Assembly: GCA_958510875.1 (NCBI GenBank)
Contig: OY294070.1
Location: forward strand, 6,200,001-6,264,000
DNA: 64,000 bases
Direction of reading: 5' to 3'
From: Endomychus coccineus
Lineage: Eukaryota; Arthropoda; Insecta; Coleoptera; Endomychidae
The notes below the pieces were generated by a model. It ran no database searches. It was given only the letters and a program-made list of their open reading frames with translations, and was not told the DNA's origin. Numbering within the stretch: position 1 is the first letter of the stretch; every line of letters begins with the position of its first letter. This document shows positions 14,401 through 29,400 of this stretch, piece by piece. A program made the translations under genes and the position numbers.

Positions 14401-17400
14401 GGATCCAGTTCCTGAAGAGCTTTTAAATACAGTATCATGCTCATGCAAAAAGAAATGCGCGTCAAGCAGTTGTGGATGTCGCAAAAAAATATGAACTGTA
14501 CTGTTGCTTGTGCAAATTGCATGGGAAATTATAGTAACAATTTCAGTCTGATCAATCCAATTTCACCTGGAGATGACGACGAAGACGATGACGATGATGA
14601 AGTAGATAATACCAATGAAGAAGAAGGCATTGAAAATATTTAAACACGCAATGACAATTATTATGATTATGATAGTGACGATGAAGATTGATTTTACTTG
14701 TACTTACTGAAATATGCATTTTGTAAATAATATTTAATTGATTAAAAATATTGTAAAAATGTATATGCTGCCAATTACCAGCTGAGGAGTTCGATTTTGG
14801 ACAATTTGACTTCACAATCGTACTCAGCAACTCCGAGAACCCCTGAGTAAATTTTCCTGTCTATTTGCGATGAAATTAAGAAAAAATGATCAATTTTGTC
14901 CAATTAAACTGGCCAATTACCAGCTGGGAAGATCGATTTTGGCCAATCAAACCCCATATTCGTAATCAGCTACTCCGAAAACCCCCGAGTAATTTTTCCT
15001 GTCTATTTGCGATGAAATTAAGAAAAAATGATCAATTTTGTCCAATTAAACTGGCCAATTACCAGCTGGGAAGATCGATTTTGGCCAATCAAACCCCATA
15101 TTCGTAATCAGCTACTCCGAAAACCCCCGAGTAATTTTTCCTGTCTATTTGCGATGAAATTAAGAAAAAATGATCAATTTTGTCCAATTAAACTGGCCAA
15201 TTACCAGCTGGGAAGATCGATTTTGGCCAATCAAACCCCATATTCGTAATCAGCGACTCCGAAAACCCCCGAATAATTTTTCCTGTCTATTTGCGATGAA
15301 ATTAAGAAAAAATTATCAATTTTGTCCAATTAAACTGGCCAATTACCAGCTGGGAAGATCGATTTTGGCCAATCAAACCCCATATTCGTAATCAGCGACT
15401 CCGAAAACCCCCGAGTAATTTTTTCTGTCTATTTGCGATGAAATTAAGAAAAAATGATCAATTTTGTCCAATTAAACTGGCCAATTACCAGCTGGGAAGA
15501 TCGATTTTGGCCAATCAAACCCCATATTCGTAATCAGCGACTCCGAAACCCCCGAGTAATTTTTCCTGTCTATTTGCGATGAAATTAAGAAAAAATGATC
15601 AATTTTGTCCAATTAAACTGGCCAATTACCAGCTGGGAAGATCGATTTTTGCCAATCAAACCCCATATTCGTAATCAGCGACTCCGAAAACCCCCGAGTA
15701 ATTTTTCCTGTCTATTTGCGATGAAATTAAGAAAAAATGATCAATTTTGTCCAATTAAAATGGCCAATTACCAGCTGGGAAGATCGATTTTGGCCAATCA
15801 AACCCCATATTCGTAATCAGCGACTCCGAAAACCCCCGAATAATTTTTCCTGTCTATTTGCGATGAAATTAAGAAAAAATGATCAATTTTGTCCAATTAA
15901 ACTGGCCAATTACCAGATGGGAAGATCGGTTTTGGCCAATCAAACCTCATATTCGTAATCAGCGACTCCGAAAACCCCCGAATAATTTTTCCTGTCTATT
16001 TGCGATGAAATTAAGAAAAAATGATCAATTTTGTCCAATTAAACTGGCCAATTACCAGCTGGGAAGATCGATTTTGGCCAATCAAACCCCATATTCGTAA
16101 TCAGCGACTCCGAAAACCCCCGAGTAATTTTTCCTGTCTATTTGCGATGAAATTAAGAAAAAATGATCAATTTTGTCCAATTAAACTGGCCAATTACTAG
16201 CTGGGAAGATCGATTTTGGCCAATCTGAGTTCAGAATCGTAATCAGCGACCCCGAAAACCCCCGACTAAATTTTCCCAATAATTAGCCAGAAAATTGGTC
16301 AATTTTTTGTTTAAAAAAATAATAACAAATTTACACAAAAAACTAACCAGTAAGCTTTTTTTCTAGACGTCATCCCGAATCGAATGCACTTTGTTTCATC
16401 AAAATCGGTCCATATCTAACGATTTTCGTAATGAAATACCTATTTGACTCGACTAGAAAATTGGGAAAATGTGAAAATTCCCGAAGCTTCATGTAACTGT
16501 TGGAACTTGTTCCATCTTTCCTTTATCTGATTTCAAGCAGTAACAGTCTTTTTCTTTCAATGGTTTACAAATATTATTGAACTTATTGTATGTACTTTTA
16601 TATGATTTATTTGAATGTTCAAGAATTGTCTTTCCCTTGTTACGAATACGAACAGCTTTATCTTGAAAGTTGAGAGTTCAAATCGTATTATCAATACGAT
16701 TAATTGAATCCTCCGTAGATCATTTCTTCGAACCTTCAAGACTGAGTAAATTAATTTTGTTCACCTCTTACCTCGTACTTGCAGAAAACGCGAAATGGTT
16801 CTTGAACATCCAGTGGCAAATGGAAGGTGTAGACGTTCAGCTCGATACGAATGTGGGCAAGCAACTGTCCGCACTCGGTCATACTCTGACCATGTTGACT
16901 GGCGCGGACGATCAGCCTTTCCACGTCAATTACGACAGTGACGACAACGAACCGCTAGATGGCCTTAAGGCGTCGCAAGAGAGTATCTTGCGAACGCTGG
17001 TGTCCACACCGAACATGGACACCAAAAGCCGATCAAGAATAATCGAGAAAGCCATGAACGAACAAGCGAAAATCATCAACGACCTGCGATCTTTGGGCGC
17101 TTCACATGGCACCATCGAGGATGAGATGAAGAAATTGCACGAACTGGAGGCATTGGTGTATAAGGACTTCCGAAGGTATTTATTCTATCCTTTCGACATT
17201 AGAATTCAAATTCTTTGCAGTTGCCAGAACTCCAAAAATATTGGAACTAAACAGTCATTTCGCTCTTCTATACATTTTCACAGCCTGTTCAGAGGTCATC
17301 GATAAGTTCGCCTTTTCAGAAGTCGTCAGTAAATTTATTTTGTCTTTTATTATCTTCCAACAGGGACATGATTCAAAAGTTGAGAAGACAAAGCGTGAGA

Positions 17401-20400
17401 GCGTCATCGATCAAAGGCAAGTTTGGTTTGGGCAGCCGGAGTAGCACGTATCGCTCGCCGTCTTTCGTAGCGCCCTATCCGATGACCGAACGAGCGGACA
17501 GGTTCGTTTATTAACGTAACAAATTCGCGCAATACCAACTTGTGAATGTTTTTTGTTCTTCCAGCTCGGAAAACGGTACTACGGCTAACGTAGAAACTGG
17601 CAGTTACGACAGCTCCCCCAAATCTGGTCCTTCTAGATCGTCGTCGTTGAGAGTGAAGAACGTCGACAGTGGCCACAAGGTAACTTTCAACGAAGACCCC
17701 GTTTTCAGGAAGTCGTCTTTGCCTAGTGTCAGTTCGGAAATAAGCATTGCGGACAGTCAGATAGACTGGGTAGATCAGTTGGACATCGAAGGGCAGAAAG
17801 TACCACTGAGGAAGAAATTACCAAGTACTTATAACAGGTGAGGTTATCATAATTGTCGTATTCTAGATGGTAGAATAGAGAAGTGCGTCGATTTTCAGCA
17901 CCTTGTCGCCTCTATTGCACCCTGTAAAGCAGCAAGCAAAAATGTATTGTTGTTCCACAAAATATATTCTAGTAGATAATTTTTTAATTTGACGTGCTCC
18001 ACACCTTTCTAGGGTATTCTTCTATACAATTTTTTTGTATTTTGTAATGTATCTGACGAAGAAATATTTATCTATCATTCTTCTCAAAAACTTATATGCG
18101 TTGTAACGAAGCTCAACAATATTGAATAATTATTTAATGGGAAACACGTATATTGGTCATACATTTTAGAAGATATCGTTTATATTAGTATATAGAATTC
18201 ATAATTCTGAATAAGTATATTGTTGTATAGGAATATAGATAGTGCCGAGTGTAGACGCCCGTGTAGTATAAGGATCAGATGTCGTAAGCATAAAAACCAG
18301 GGCACAGAATTTAGGAATTGGTGGAGCATCATTCGCGCGAAATGAGTAAAAAGAGGTGGAAGTGACTTGACCAGTACCTCAATTAGTACAAAAGAATTTT
18401 GTTTTGACATAACTTGTCGGGTTTATCTTCCACCCTTATCACCAAATATACAATTAAATAATTATAAATTGATAGTTTAATTCTCACAATCCTAATTTTT
18501 AGATATTGTTTTTTATAAATTTGAATTTAATATAATATTAATATTATATAATAAAAATTTTTATTAAAATTGTATGAGATTTTTTTGATAAATTGTTAAT
18601 AAATAAAAATTGAAAATTAATGTATTTATTTATCAATAATTCATCAAAAAACCTCAAAAATTTAGTACAATTTTTTATTATATCAAAGTCAAATTTATGA
18701 AAAACATTGTAACATATATTTGAATAAATACGAATATTTGAAACGTACATTTTTTTTAAGCTACTTGATAATGCGGTGTAATGGGTAAAGATTTTGAGAA
18801 TCAAACTACAAATTTATAATTGTTTAAAATTAACTCACATTTGGGTAATACCTATTTGCAGTTCGTCGATGTTGGATAATTTTGAAGCGAACCAACAACA
18901 TCTCGGTTCGAATTCGTTCTCGAACAACTCTAACATCACCCAATCTAACGTATCGCAAAAACCCCAAGAGCCGAACGTTGATCTCGAATTGGACGTCAAG
19001 GTTTTCATCAATAGCGGGAAATGCGTGTTGCACACGAAAGATCCCACAAGAGAGGAGGAAATTAAACTGTGAGTACATTCACTTGTGACATCAAAGGAAA
19101 AATTAAACTGAGCCAAATGTATATTTCCAGAAGCAGAATGAAGAAAGACAGAAGCTGTTCGGCAGGTTTGCTCGAGTTTACACCTACATCTAGTAGCCCG
19201 GATCCGTCTAGGAGGAACAAAGAGAAACATTTAAATCAAAGCAGTGCTTCCAGAGTAAGAAACACACCTCACGGTACTCTGGTGGACTTGACCATTTTTC
19301 ACATACCAGGGATGGATGTGAAAATTCACTACGTGTCAAAAGTATTTATTTTCCATTCCGGCCATCGCACGTTTCTATTATCGCTATTTGCTTCAGGTGC
19401 TATTCGACGATTCTCTATCGACTCAAGACCTGACTTCGCAATCGCCCGACTTCGAGAAGGCCTTCAACAGCACGCGTTCCTTCAGCGACACGTTCTCGCG
19501 CGCGCATCCCTTCGACGAATCCGAAGAGACGCGAATCGACAAGGCGTTCAAACGTCAGGAAAGTCAACCGGTCGACTCCAAGGCCAACTTCACGACGGAC
19601 TTTACCAACGCTGGCGAGTTACGTGCTTCGACGTCGCTGCACGGCATCACGAACCCGAACTACGGTTGCAGTCCCACCTCGAGCAAAACCAGCATGGACA
19701 ATCTGCAGTTCGGCATGAGCGTCACGCCGCCGCGTGATGACGCTCAAGACTACGCGAAAACCGGCAACGGCGTGGCGTTGCGCAAGGCGGGCATCAAGAA
19801 GGCGTCACTGTTCGCCTGGATGACGTTGCAAAGCGTGCCGGAGGAGACCATTATTAGTCCGCATATTTTAGAGTTCTTGGAACAGACGCTGGAACCAATA
19901 CCGGCCAAGACGAATTTCGGTGCTGGGGGTGAGTACTAATTTTGAATTTTAAGTGTGTATGATGTCTCTTTTCAGAATATTTTCGAACGTGCAGTGTTGC
20001 CGCTTCTATTAGAAAGTAGCAAATACTTTTGAAATTTTGAATGGAACATTCTGTATCTTATATTATGTATTTCTAAGTAAATTTACTTCACAAATTCTTA
20101 TGTCTGTGTTGCACGTTTTCTGTGATATTGATTATTTTTATTTTTTTTCTTGACAAAACGTGACTTTGGAAAAATCTTCATATTTTATAATTTTAAAAAG
20201 TTCAGTATCTCAGGTGCAATAAATAAGATGATCCAAAAATAATTTTGTTCACATTGGTTAGAAAAATCACCAAAAGTTATTTTCGAATGGAATGCCTGTA
20301 TATATTTTTTTCGGAAGTCCTTTGAATTTGCTACTTCTCTATGTTAGTGTTCCTATACCTTCAACATCTTCAACAGTTTGTTATTGGCTCATATTAATTT

Positions 20401-23400
20401 GGCAAAACTTTGAATAAGCATCAATTACGTAATTATTTTGAATTGTTCAAAATTTGGTACCATTCATTGGTGGTAAATGTTGATACATTTCATCAAATCA
20501 TCTAAAAGTGCGGGTAAAAATTTTAGGGACTAAATTGACACACTTACGGATGCAAAAAATACTTTTTTTTATTTTTAAACGCGCTTTTTATTAAATATAA
20601 TGTAAAAAAAACAGATTTTTGGATTGTTGTTTTAAACATTTTTAAAACAGTTCTAAAAGAAATAAAAACAATGGAAACTACCTTCTTTAAATAAAACGCA
20701 GTAGTACTACTCAAAAAAAGAAAAAAATCTACTTTCCATTAATTATTGCATTTATATAGTAATATTCCGGCAATGTTATATTACTAATTTTTTACACCAG
20801 AAGGATGTTTTCCATACAATTCCATATAAATGCGTGTTGTTGAATATTTTTTTTCATATAATTTGTAATATTTCCAATATTTCCTATGAATTTTTAAGTT
20901 TTAGTCCTTGCGATGCAAAAAATAGCCTATTTACCACAGGAATATATTATTAATTTTTTACACCAGAAGAATGTTTTCCATACAATTCCATATAAGTGAG
21001 TGTTGTTGAATATTTGTTTTTAAATTTGTAATATTTCCAACATTTTCTATACATTTTTAAGTTTTAGTCCTTGCGGTGCAAAAAATAGCGTATATACCAC
21101 ATGAATAAAGTGCCTTTTAATCCCTCGAGTGATCTTCACTCTCAGGATTGAAAGTCACTTTTTAGTCCCTTGATTCATATAATATATATCTTAATTGAAA
21201 GTTCCAAATACGAATTTGACGACGACAGTGAAAGGTGGAATTGTGGCGGCATACTATCAAAATCAATTATCAATTATTAATTAATGATCAATAATTAGTA
21301 AGTAATAATTAACAATTGATAATTAATAATTAACAATCGACAATTAATAATTAATAATTAATAATTAATAATTAATAATTAATAATTAATAATTAATAAT
21401 TAATAATTAATAATTAATAATTAATCATTAATAATCAATAATTAATAATTAATAATTAATAATTAATAATTAATAATTAAAAATCAATAATTAAAAATTA
21501 AAAATATAAAAATTAATAATTAAAAAATACGAAATTAGACATGAATATTTCAGTGAATATTATCAGCTATTTAATTTTGTATTTACAGATACAACACTCT
21601 TGGCGACTGACCAAGATGTTACGAATTACGGCAACTACGTCTACGCTAGTTTTCCGGTAGATGTTATCGTATATTTCCACATGCAACCCAGCACGTTCAG
21701 ATTCAGCTGTTTGCCTGTATCTCGTGTCGAATGTCTTCTTCAGCTGCCATCGCTCGACATTGTTTTCAGTTCGAAAAGAGCCGAAGACGAACTATTACAC
21801 AGGTGATGCTTAAATTTTCCGAGATCGAATTCGATATTTCGACGCTTGGACCAATTTCGGTCGCGTTTTCAATGAATCCCTATTGTTTTTGCAGCGAATT
21901 CGGTGACAATACAGCGGCCACCGCAGTTGGGGGTCTCAGCGTTACCGGTTGCTTGTCCGATTTTTCCGTGTACATTTTCCATCCCTACGGCGGTAAGAAG
22001 TCGGCGTTGAAAGAATCGCAATGGTCTCCTTTGTCAGATAGCGAAAGAAAGGATTCGTTATCGATCAATGTGGAATTCGTTAAATTCCATTTATCGAGAT
22101 CGAGGATGTTGAATTTCAAGCAGGAAACGTCGTACAAAGGAAAACCGACAGCCGATCAAAGTCGAGCCGTTATCCGATTTTCAAGTGAGTTTATCATAAT
22201 TTATTGCTTTTATGCGTACTTTTTTATAAAATTGCTTCATATATTAAAAATAAATGAAAAACATGGAACTACTAAATACTTAAATGGTGACGATTTTAAA
22301 TGATATATTTATTTAGAGAATAATACGTAAAGGAAACTATTCAGATAAAACAGTTAAAAATGAGGCAAATTGAAATCTAATTTTTCTAAACTTAAATAAA
22401 TTAACTATTTAATTTTCAAGCTTGTAATAATTATTTTATTTAAGTTTACAATAAATTTCCATCAAGTAAAGACTGAATGTTTTAAATATTTTTTATTTTT
22501 CCTTTTAATTTTCCAAATACCTCATTAATTAAAGTCTTAGCCCCCCTTTCATAATATTGACTCTGAGTAGGTAAATATCATATAATGCAATGTTCATAAA
22601 ATAACATTAAAATTGAAATTGTAGGCTATAAATATTTTTTAAAATGCAGGAATTTGAGTTTTGGCATTCTTCATTCCATCAATATTTTTAATTTATGTGG
22701 GAGAAATAAAGATAATAGAATTCATATTTTCCGAGAATTCGCGATATAAGTTATTCATTCAAAACGTAATATAATTAATCCTGTCAAATCGATGGAAATC
22801 TCCTAAGTAAATAAGAGATAACTGATTATTCTATTTTAATATTTTCCTTAATTTTTGGAAATAATTTATTCGTTTCTTATGTTAAATTTATGCTGAAAAA
22901 TATTGAAATTACGGAAAAAGTCAAAATGAAAACATTAAAAGATTATAAATTTTTAAAGGGTGATTTAGTTACACTCATTTATTAAAATAATGAAAATCAA
23001 AAAATATTAGATTACTGATTTCTAAAAAAAGAATATAACTAATATGTTTTTCAGCATGTATTAAATTTTTGTCTCAAATATTTCTTTGAATTGACAATAT
23101 TGAGATTTTATATTCGGAAAGAAGAATATTAAAATTATGAAAAATTATACGAATTTGAATGTGATTTAACAATTATACACTCTTAGATTAATTTTTATGA
23201 CATTTATAGAATCAATTCATTATTTCATTATTCATTCAGATTTAGAGATATTCAAATGAATTTATCCTACCCATTTAAGAAATATATGAATGTTCGACAA
23301 CTTGGAAAACTGGGTGACATCTATTATCAAATCTTTGAATTTATTATGAACAACATTGATGCTTTGACTACCGTTATAGGAGCGTTAAAATAGCTTACGC

Positions 23401-26400
23401 TGTTTTTTATTAAAATGATAAATTTTTTACTTAAAGCGCTTGTGTATTTATAATTATTTAGTGTGAAAAAAACATTAATCCACTTCAAGTATATTTGTAT
23501 TTTTATAGACATTTAGTTCAGCTTAAAAAATATTGATTTGTTAGTAAAATAGATTATATTTCATAATTTTTACTAGGTATGAATGAATAAATAAATAATT
23601 CTGAAACAAAAAGTCGTAGTGTGCCTGGAACGAAGAACAAAATAATAATTTATTTGGTGGTTTGTACATGTATTACGCTAGCCGCCTCGCACATTTGTAC
23701 ATATTATATTTTCGAGTTTAGCCATCATCGATATTGGATCGGCGTCTTTTAAATACGACATGCGCAGATTGACCGAAATCTTAGCGTTCCCAAAAGCTTG
23801 GTACCGAAGATCTATTGTTAGAAGGATGTTCTTGGGCGATCTCAGTATGACGGCGGCTTACACCGAAGACGGCGACAGCGTAGGCACGCACGGATCGTCT
23901 CCAAGCACCCACAGATCACACGAAAGCAGGTGAATCATAATAATTGCCTAATTCGTCGAATTTTATTTATCTTGAAAAAAATTTCGCAGAAGCTCGAAGA
24001 ACATCGAAAAATCACCGTTATTGAGTACCAAAGAACGCCTGAAGCTAGGACTGGACGGCGATCATAGACACAGTAAATTGAAGGACTTGGGTAAGGGATT
24101 GAGCACGGAATCGACTCAAATCGATTCACCGAGTCCGGCGGAGCACAAGAATATGACGGCTTGGGAAACTCTGGTGCTGTTTGCCGTCAATTTTAAGAAG
24201 TTAAACGTCCATATGAACATGGGCAACGTTATGGGAAATGTGTCGTAAGTATTAGATCACATCTATTTCAGTACAAGGTCCAGATCGATAAATAGCGTCA
24301 CAAAACGACCAACAACATGGTAAAACGACCAAAAACAAAGAAACAAAAAATTGGTATATTTAACCATAATTCTCTTAGATTGGTATGGTATCCCCATCTG
24401 GCGCACTCACATAGTCTCATATTCTCCGTAAATTTTGAGAAATCTATCAGATAATGTGGTACATTGTTTGATTTCTTAGTTTGTTCATCTATTCATAGAT
24501 GGCGTGAGATACTTTGTTTTACCATGTTATGAGTACCTTCAACTATATTATGCAGTGTAGTGTTCATTTGTATTGATTACGATTATGTTGATTGGAAAAA
24601 ACAATGCGGGAAAGGGAAGAAATCATGTTTTTTGTGTTCACAGATGGCTGACCAAAGATTTCAGGAGTGACGGTAGATTGAGTATCGGATCTACGGGACA
24701 CAAGAACTTGTATATTTCTTTGGGATTGGTCGGTTCAGGATTGGATGCCAAAGGAGGCATTGTTGGTGGAAACATTGAAATAGCCAAGATTGATACTTTT
24801 AGTAAGTACCCATTTTTGAAATATCAACGATTTGGACGTTTGCTTAGGTCATAGATGTCGAATTTATATAGCTCTCTGATTCATATGCTTTTATAATAAC
24901 TTTCAGTACACATTCGAGAAGAACCAGACGTCGAACCTGACCACACTGTCGGTCTACGATTGCACGCCCTCGAATTGAGGTTAGATTACATGGCCACGTC
25001 GGTGTTAATGTGCAGAGTGAGCGATTTGGAGGTGAACTTGAGAGACGAATGGAAATTGGACGTTGCTGGTGTCAGAGACTCCTTCATACCCACTAGAAGG
25101 TGCGTCTGATACGTTAAAATGTTCTCTGTTCATTTGTTAATTTTCAGGCCTGCCATTATTTTCATGCATGGCAAACTGGGTTGGGATCAATTGCAAATGA
25201 TGATATCGAAAAATACGACGGCGGATCTATTGAAAATGTTCAATAAACTTGAGGAATTCTTTTCGCAACAATTCAACAGCAGTAAACGGGCCTTCAGTGG
25301 ATTCGCTAATTCGTCGAGGCAAAGGGTCACTCCACAAAAAGGTTAGTCACGATCGATAAATAACTTTTTATCAAATTATTTTTTAGTACTTCCCGATTTC
25401 AACTTTGCAGAGTGTATTGGTTGAAGTTGTGTGACGTCGATAGATGTCAAATAAAAATTATAAACTTGAAATTTATCATAATATATGACATTCTTCTTAA
25501 GTATTTACTTGATTCTCTGACAGCTTTGTAACTTCCCGACTCTCTTTCGTCGGAAGCGCGTTTGAATTTCAGAAATATTAATCGGTTGCGAAACTCTGAT
25601 TTCAATTTTGCAGAGTGTATTTGTTGAAGTTGTTTTGTGACGTCTATAAATGTAAAATAAGATTATAAACCTGACATTTGTTATAATAAATGACATTTTT
25701 CTTAAGTATTCACTTGGTTCTCTGACAGCTTTGTAATTTTCCGACTTTTGTTCTTCGGAAGTGCGTTTGAATTTCAGAAATATTATTCGGGTGCGAAATC
25801 TTGGTACCGATTTCAACTTTGCAGAGTGTATTTATGAAGTGGTTTTGTGAGGTCTATAAATTATGAATTTATCATAATATTCTTCTTAAGTATTTACTTG
25901 ATTTTGCATTTCACAAATATTAATCGAAAGTTTGGTATCGATTTCAACTTTTGTATTTATTATATTCATCTGACATAGCAAAGTATATTTTGATGACTTT
26001 AATCATAATTTGCAGCTAAGGAAACGGTAACGCAACCACAACCGAGCACAGACGCCCGTCATCATAGACATTGGCAAAGAGTTTTGGGAACGGTTGCCGG
26101 TTTACATCTGAACACGATGCACGTGCCTTTACCCAAATCGGGTACAGTTCTTGGTGGTACGATGGATCTGCAAGGCAACAACATTTCTCTCGCATGTTTT
26201 CACGGCATCAATTTCAAGAGCAAATCGTGGGCCCTCTTTAGTTTGAAAGGGCCAAGTATCAGCTTCAATACGGAATCGCAGGAAATTCCATCGACTTCCG
26301 GTAAGTTTTACGTATTGTTCGTTCCTGGTTAGGTTTATCAACAAGTCTTCTGATTGCAGTGGACGGCGCTCCGGTACAAGACGTTCACGTAGTTCAAACG

Positions 26401-29400
26401 CTGTCCTGTAGTTTAGGATTGAATACTTACAAAACGCCGCTTTCTATGGCAACAGTTTGCAAGGTATCGAGGAACTTGATTTTCCCGCCGCAGTTTAAAT
26501 CGTTACAAGAATGGTTCCATTACGCTTTTGCCAACAGTCAGATTGATGGTGAGTTTATTTAATAAAACTATTGAGTACTGAAAATCCGGGGTATGTAAAA
26601 CGTTAACTATCGTTTCTTGCAGAGGTTGACAAATTCCCCGCATTGGAAAAGGAGAAGAACGAAACTACGAATAGCATAGAACGTGGAAGGGGTAGTACGT
26701 CTTCTTCGCAGAAATTTGTTGATCCTAATCACAATAGAGAAATAATTTTCGCCGTACCAAGCCTTCAGTTGCACCTGAAAACTGAACACCTGCAGGCTTC
26801 TACTGTGCCGGATGTCCAAGGTATAGTGTTCATTTTTTCTTTGTTCATTGTTGCTTAAATGATTCAAAATTAAGGATTGAAGAATGTAAAATTACACTCC
26901 CTTAATTTCTCTGGGAATCAGTGGCGGCTCGTGAATTTTTGAGAGAGGAGGCTGGACATAAAACGTTTTTTTTTTAAATATACTCTATTCACAGCCTTTT
27001 AACCTTTGCACAGCGACCGTACCAGCTACTTCAGTGACAAAATTAATTGTTACCCAGCAAGAACCAACGTGGAGGTATAGAGTTTCTCTTGGCAAAACAT
27101 TTTTTTGTTCGTTTCTGTCTTTTATTTTTTTTGGATTTTTAATATTTTTTTTTTGGAATTTTTCATATTTCGTTTTTTTTTTAATTAATTTTATTAACTT
27201 TTTTTATATATTAACGGAATTCTACGGTCTTTAGTTTGCGAAAAATGATCAATAATATTATCAAAAAATGTATCATTTTGTTTTAAGTGTTTTACTAAAT
27301 CTTTTTCAATAGATATTAAACTAACATTGTACAAACGATTTTGGCCCATTGTATTTGGCATGTAAGTTTTAATTCGTTTGAGAGTAGAAAATGATCTCTC
27401 CACCGATGCCGACGTGACAGGAATGGTGACTGTCAAACAAAGTAGTTTATAAAACTGAGGTAAAACTTGTTGCAAATCATTGTCTATCGTATATTTTATC
27501 ATATCGGCGTGAATGTCGTACTGGCCTAAAATATCTTTATCCGAGTATATAACGCATAATTCATTGTGCAGTGCTATTTTAGCAAAAAATTTATATTTTA
27601 GAACTAAGTTATACAAAAAACTTCAATTCATGTAAATCGGAAAATCGAATCTCAATTTGACCTTTAATAGTATCTAAAATTTCATAAAAAAAGTGTTTAT
27701 AATTTAGTTTCTTGTCCACCAAATTATATGTTTTCCTCCTTTAACAATATTCTGTTTACCGGTTAATTTAAACTTAATACTCGATGTAATATGTTCCTGC
27801 GATTTTTCATGTCTGTCTATACCACGAGCTAAATTTTTCAAATCATCATAACCCGAGTGCCCCCAACATGAAGTTGTATCAGATGTAAATAGCAAGCAAT
27901 ACCAGTAATATAATTTATTGTGTACCTCAGATCCCGTTAACCATAAATATTTTTTACAATTATGAGTATCAAATGATCGATTTTGAAACATACCTGTCAT
28001 CACTAATCTTTTCAGCAACTAAATCACTACTTATTTTAACGTTTAATAACCAAAGAACTCTTTGTTAATAACTCAAAAAACACTTTTATCGTATGTTAAT
28101 CCACTAAATGGATTTTCTAAAAGGCAGCAACTAACTCACTAACACTCATTTTAAATTTACAACAGACAACGATCTAACCTCACTTCGCGTGGCGTGACAA
28201 CACATAAACAAGCACTGACTGACCTACTCAGCAGTCGGCAGAACGCACGTGTCGTATTTCATAGATTGCGAGCGGCTGCCGCAGGCTAGCCTCCAGAGGG
28301 TGTTGCCATTTTCGCTGATTTAGCCTATTTGGCGATCGGACTGCTCGGAAAAACGGCAACTGCGTTGAACAACACATGCTCAGCGTTTGAGATATATAGA
28401 GAGTCTAGCCTCAGGGCACTGTTGACAGATTAAAAATAACTACTGAGAACGGGAAATTACTTGTAAAATTTCAAAAATTATCAGAGAAACAGGAAATAAA
28501 ATGGAGAATGATCATTAAGATAAATGATAAATTACTGAGGAGGCTGAGCCTCCTTTGCCTCCTTCGAGGAGCCGCCACTGCTGGAAATACCACCCACGAT
28601 GACTCCTCCAAAAGTTACAAACATAAGCTCAATAATATGATAATTTGCTGTTTTTTTTTAATCGCAAAGAAACTCTTTTCGGTGTTTTACGCTCCAATTT
28701 ATTTATTTATTTCCATACATTATCCTACAGGAAGAAGTCAATTTCCATTGCAAGAGTAACAAGTACAGACATATTTGAATAACATGAAATGAAATTTAAA
28801 AAAAAATTGTAATATGATTAACCTTTGGTAGCGATAATGTTTATTGAAATTAATTGTTTAGAAATGTGGTTAAACCAAAGTTCAAATTCATCTTAATATG
28901 TGGTATTCTTTTTCTGATAGTTATTGTATTAGTTTGTGAGTAGTATTTGGAAAGATTAATCCATTGCGAAATTTTGGGTACCGATTTCAACTTCGCAGAG
29001 TGTATTTGTTGGAAATGTTCTGCGTTTATAAAATGTCGTAACATGTGATATGTTCTTTGCATCCGATTAACTTTGTTACTTTGTGTGTTTCGTTATCGCT
29101 GCTTGCGCATTTGAATTTGACTAATCGGTTTAAGTAGCCTTTTCAACATTGCAGAGTGTATTTATACCATTATTTTATTTTTATCCAGGAAAACAAACGA
29201 TAACAGTTCTGTTGCAACTATCAAGCTGTGACAAACAATGTGACGATATTGTTCAAACTTTTGAAATCAATTGTTTATGATGAAAACCAGTTGTTGAATA
29301 GAATCAGCCATTACGTGATGAAAATCAATTGTAAATTGAATAGAACAACTATTGAACGTTTGATTTTCCCTAATTTAATACTATAAATGTTACTACTAGT

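Larger units (their letters stand above)
12928..16502. mobile_element. 3.5-kb inverted element with internal tandem repeats in tweek intron 12
   Basis: The flanks 13209-13440 and 16220-16456 are inverse copies of each other over more than 200 bases, beginning TAGTCGAGTCAAATAGGTAT in both. Inside each flank lie tandem units that also point towards each other: three units on the left (13440-13860) and about eleven on the right (14764-16290). Between them lies a Cys-rich ORF remnant. Outside the inverted flanks, a roughly 36-base direct repeat (GGGAAAATATGAAAATTGCC at 12928 and its near copy at 16467) is present, longer than a normal target duplication. Structure suggests a fold-back or long-TIR DNA element; the superfamily is not identified. 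Confidence 0.7.

Noticed and set aside
14886..16100. Repeated 73-codon open frames of almost the same sequence
   Set aside because: They recur with the 142-bp tandem unit and overlap one another. The frame stays open only because the unit lacks stops; there is no start context, and variation between units does not look coding.
14764..16290. CRISPR-like appearance of regularly spaced repeats
   Set aside because: Units are continuous 142-bp tandem repeats without unique spacers, in an insect nuclear intron, with no cas genes.
16670..16784. An ATG-started extension upstream of tweek exon 13
   Set aside because: The open frame continues through the intron acceptor, but the conserved protein begins at 16785 and the splice phase from exon 12 fits exactly.
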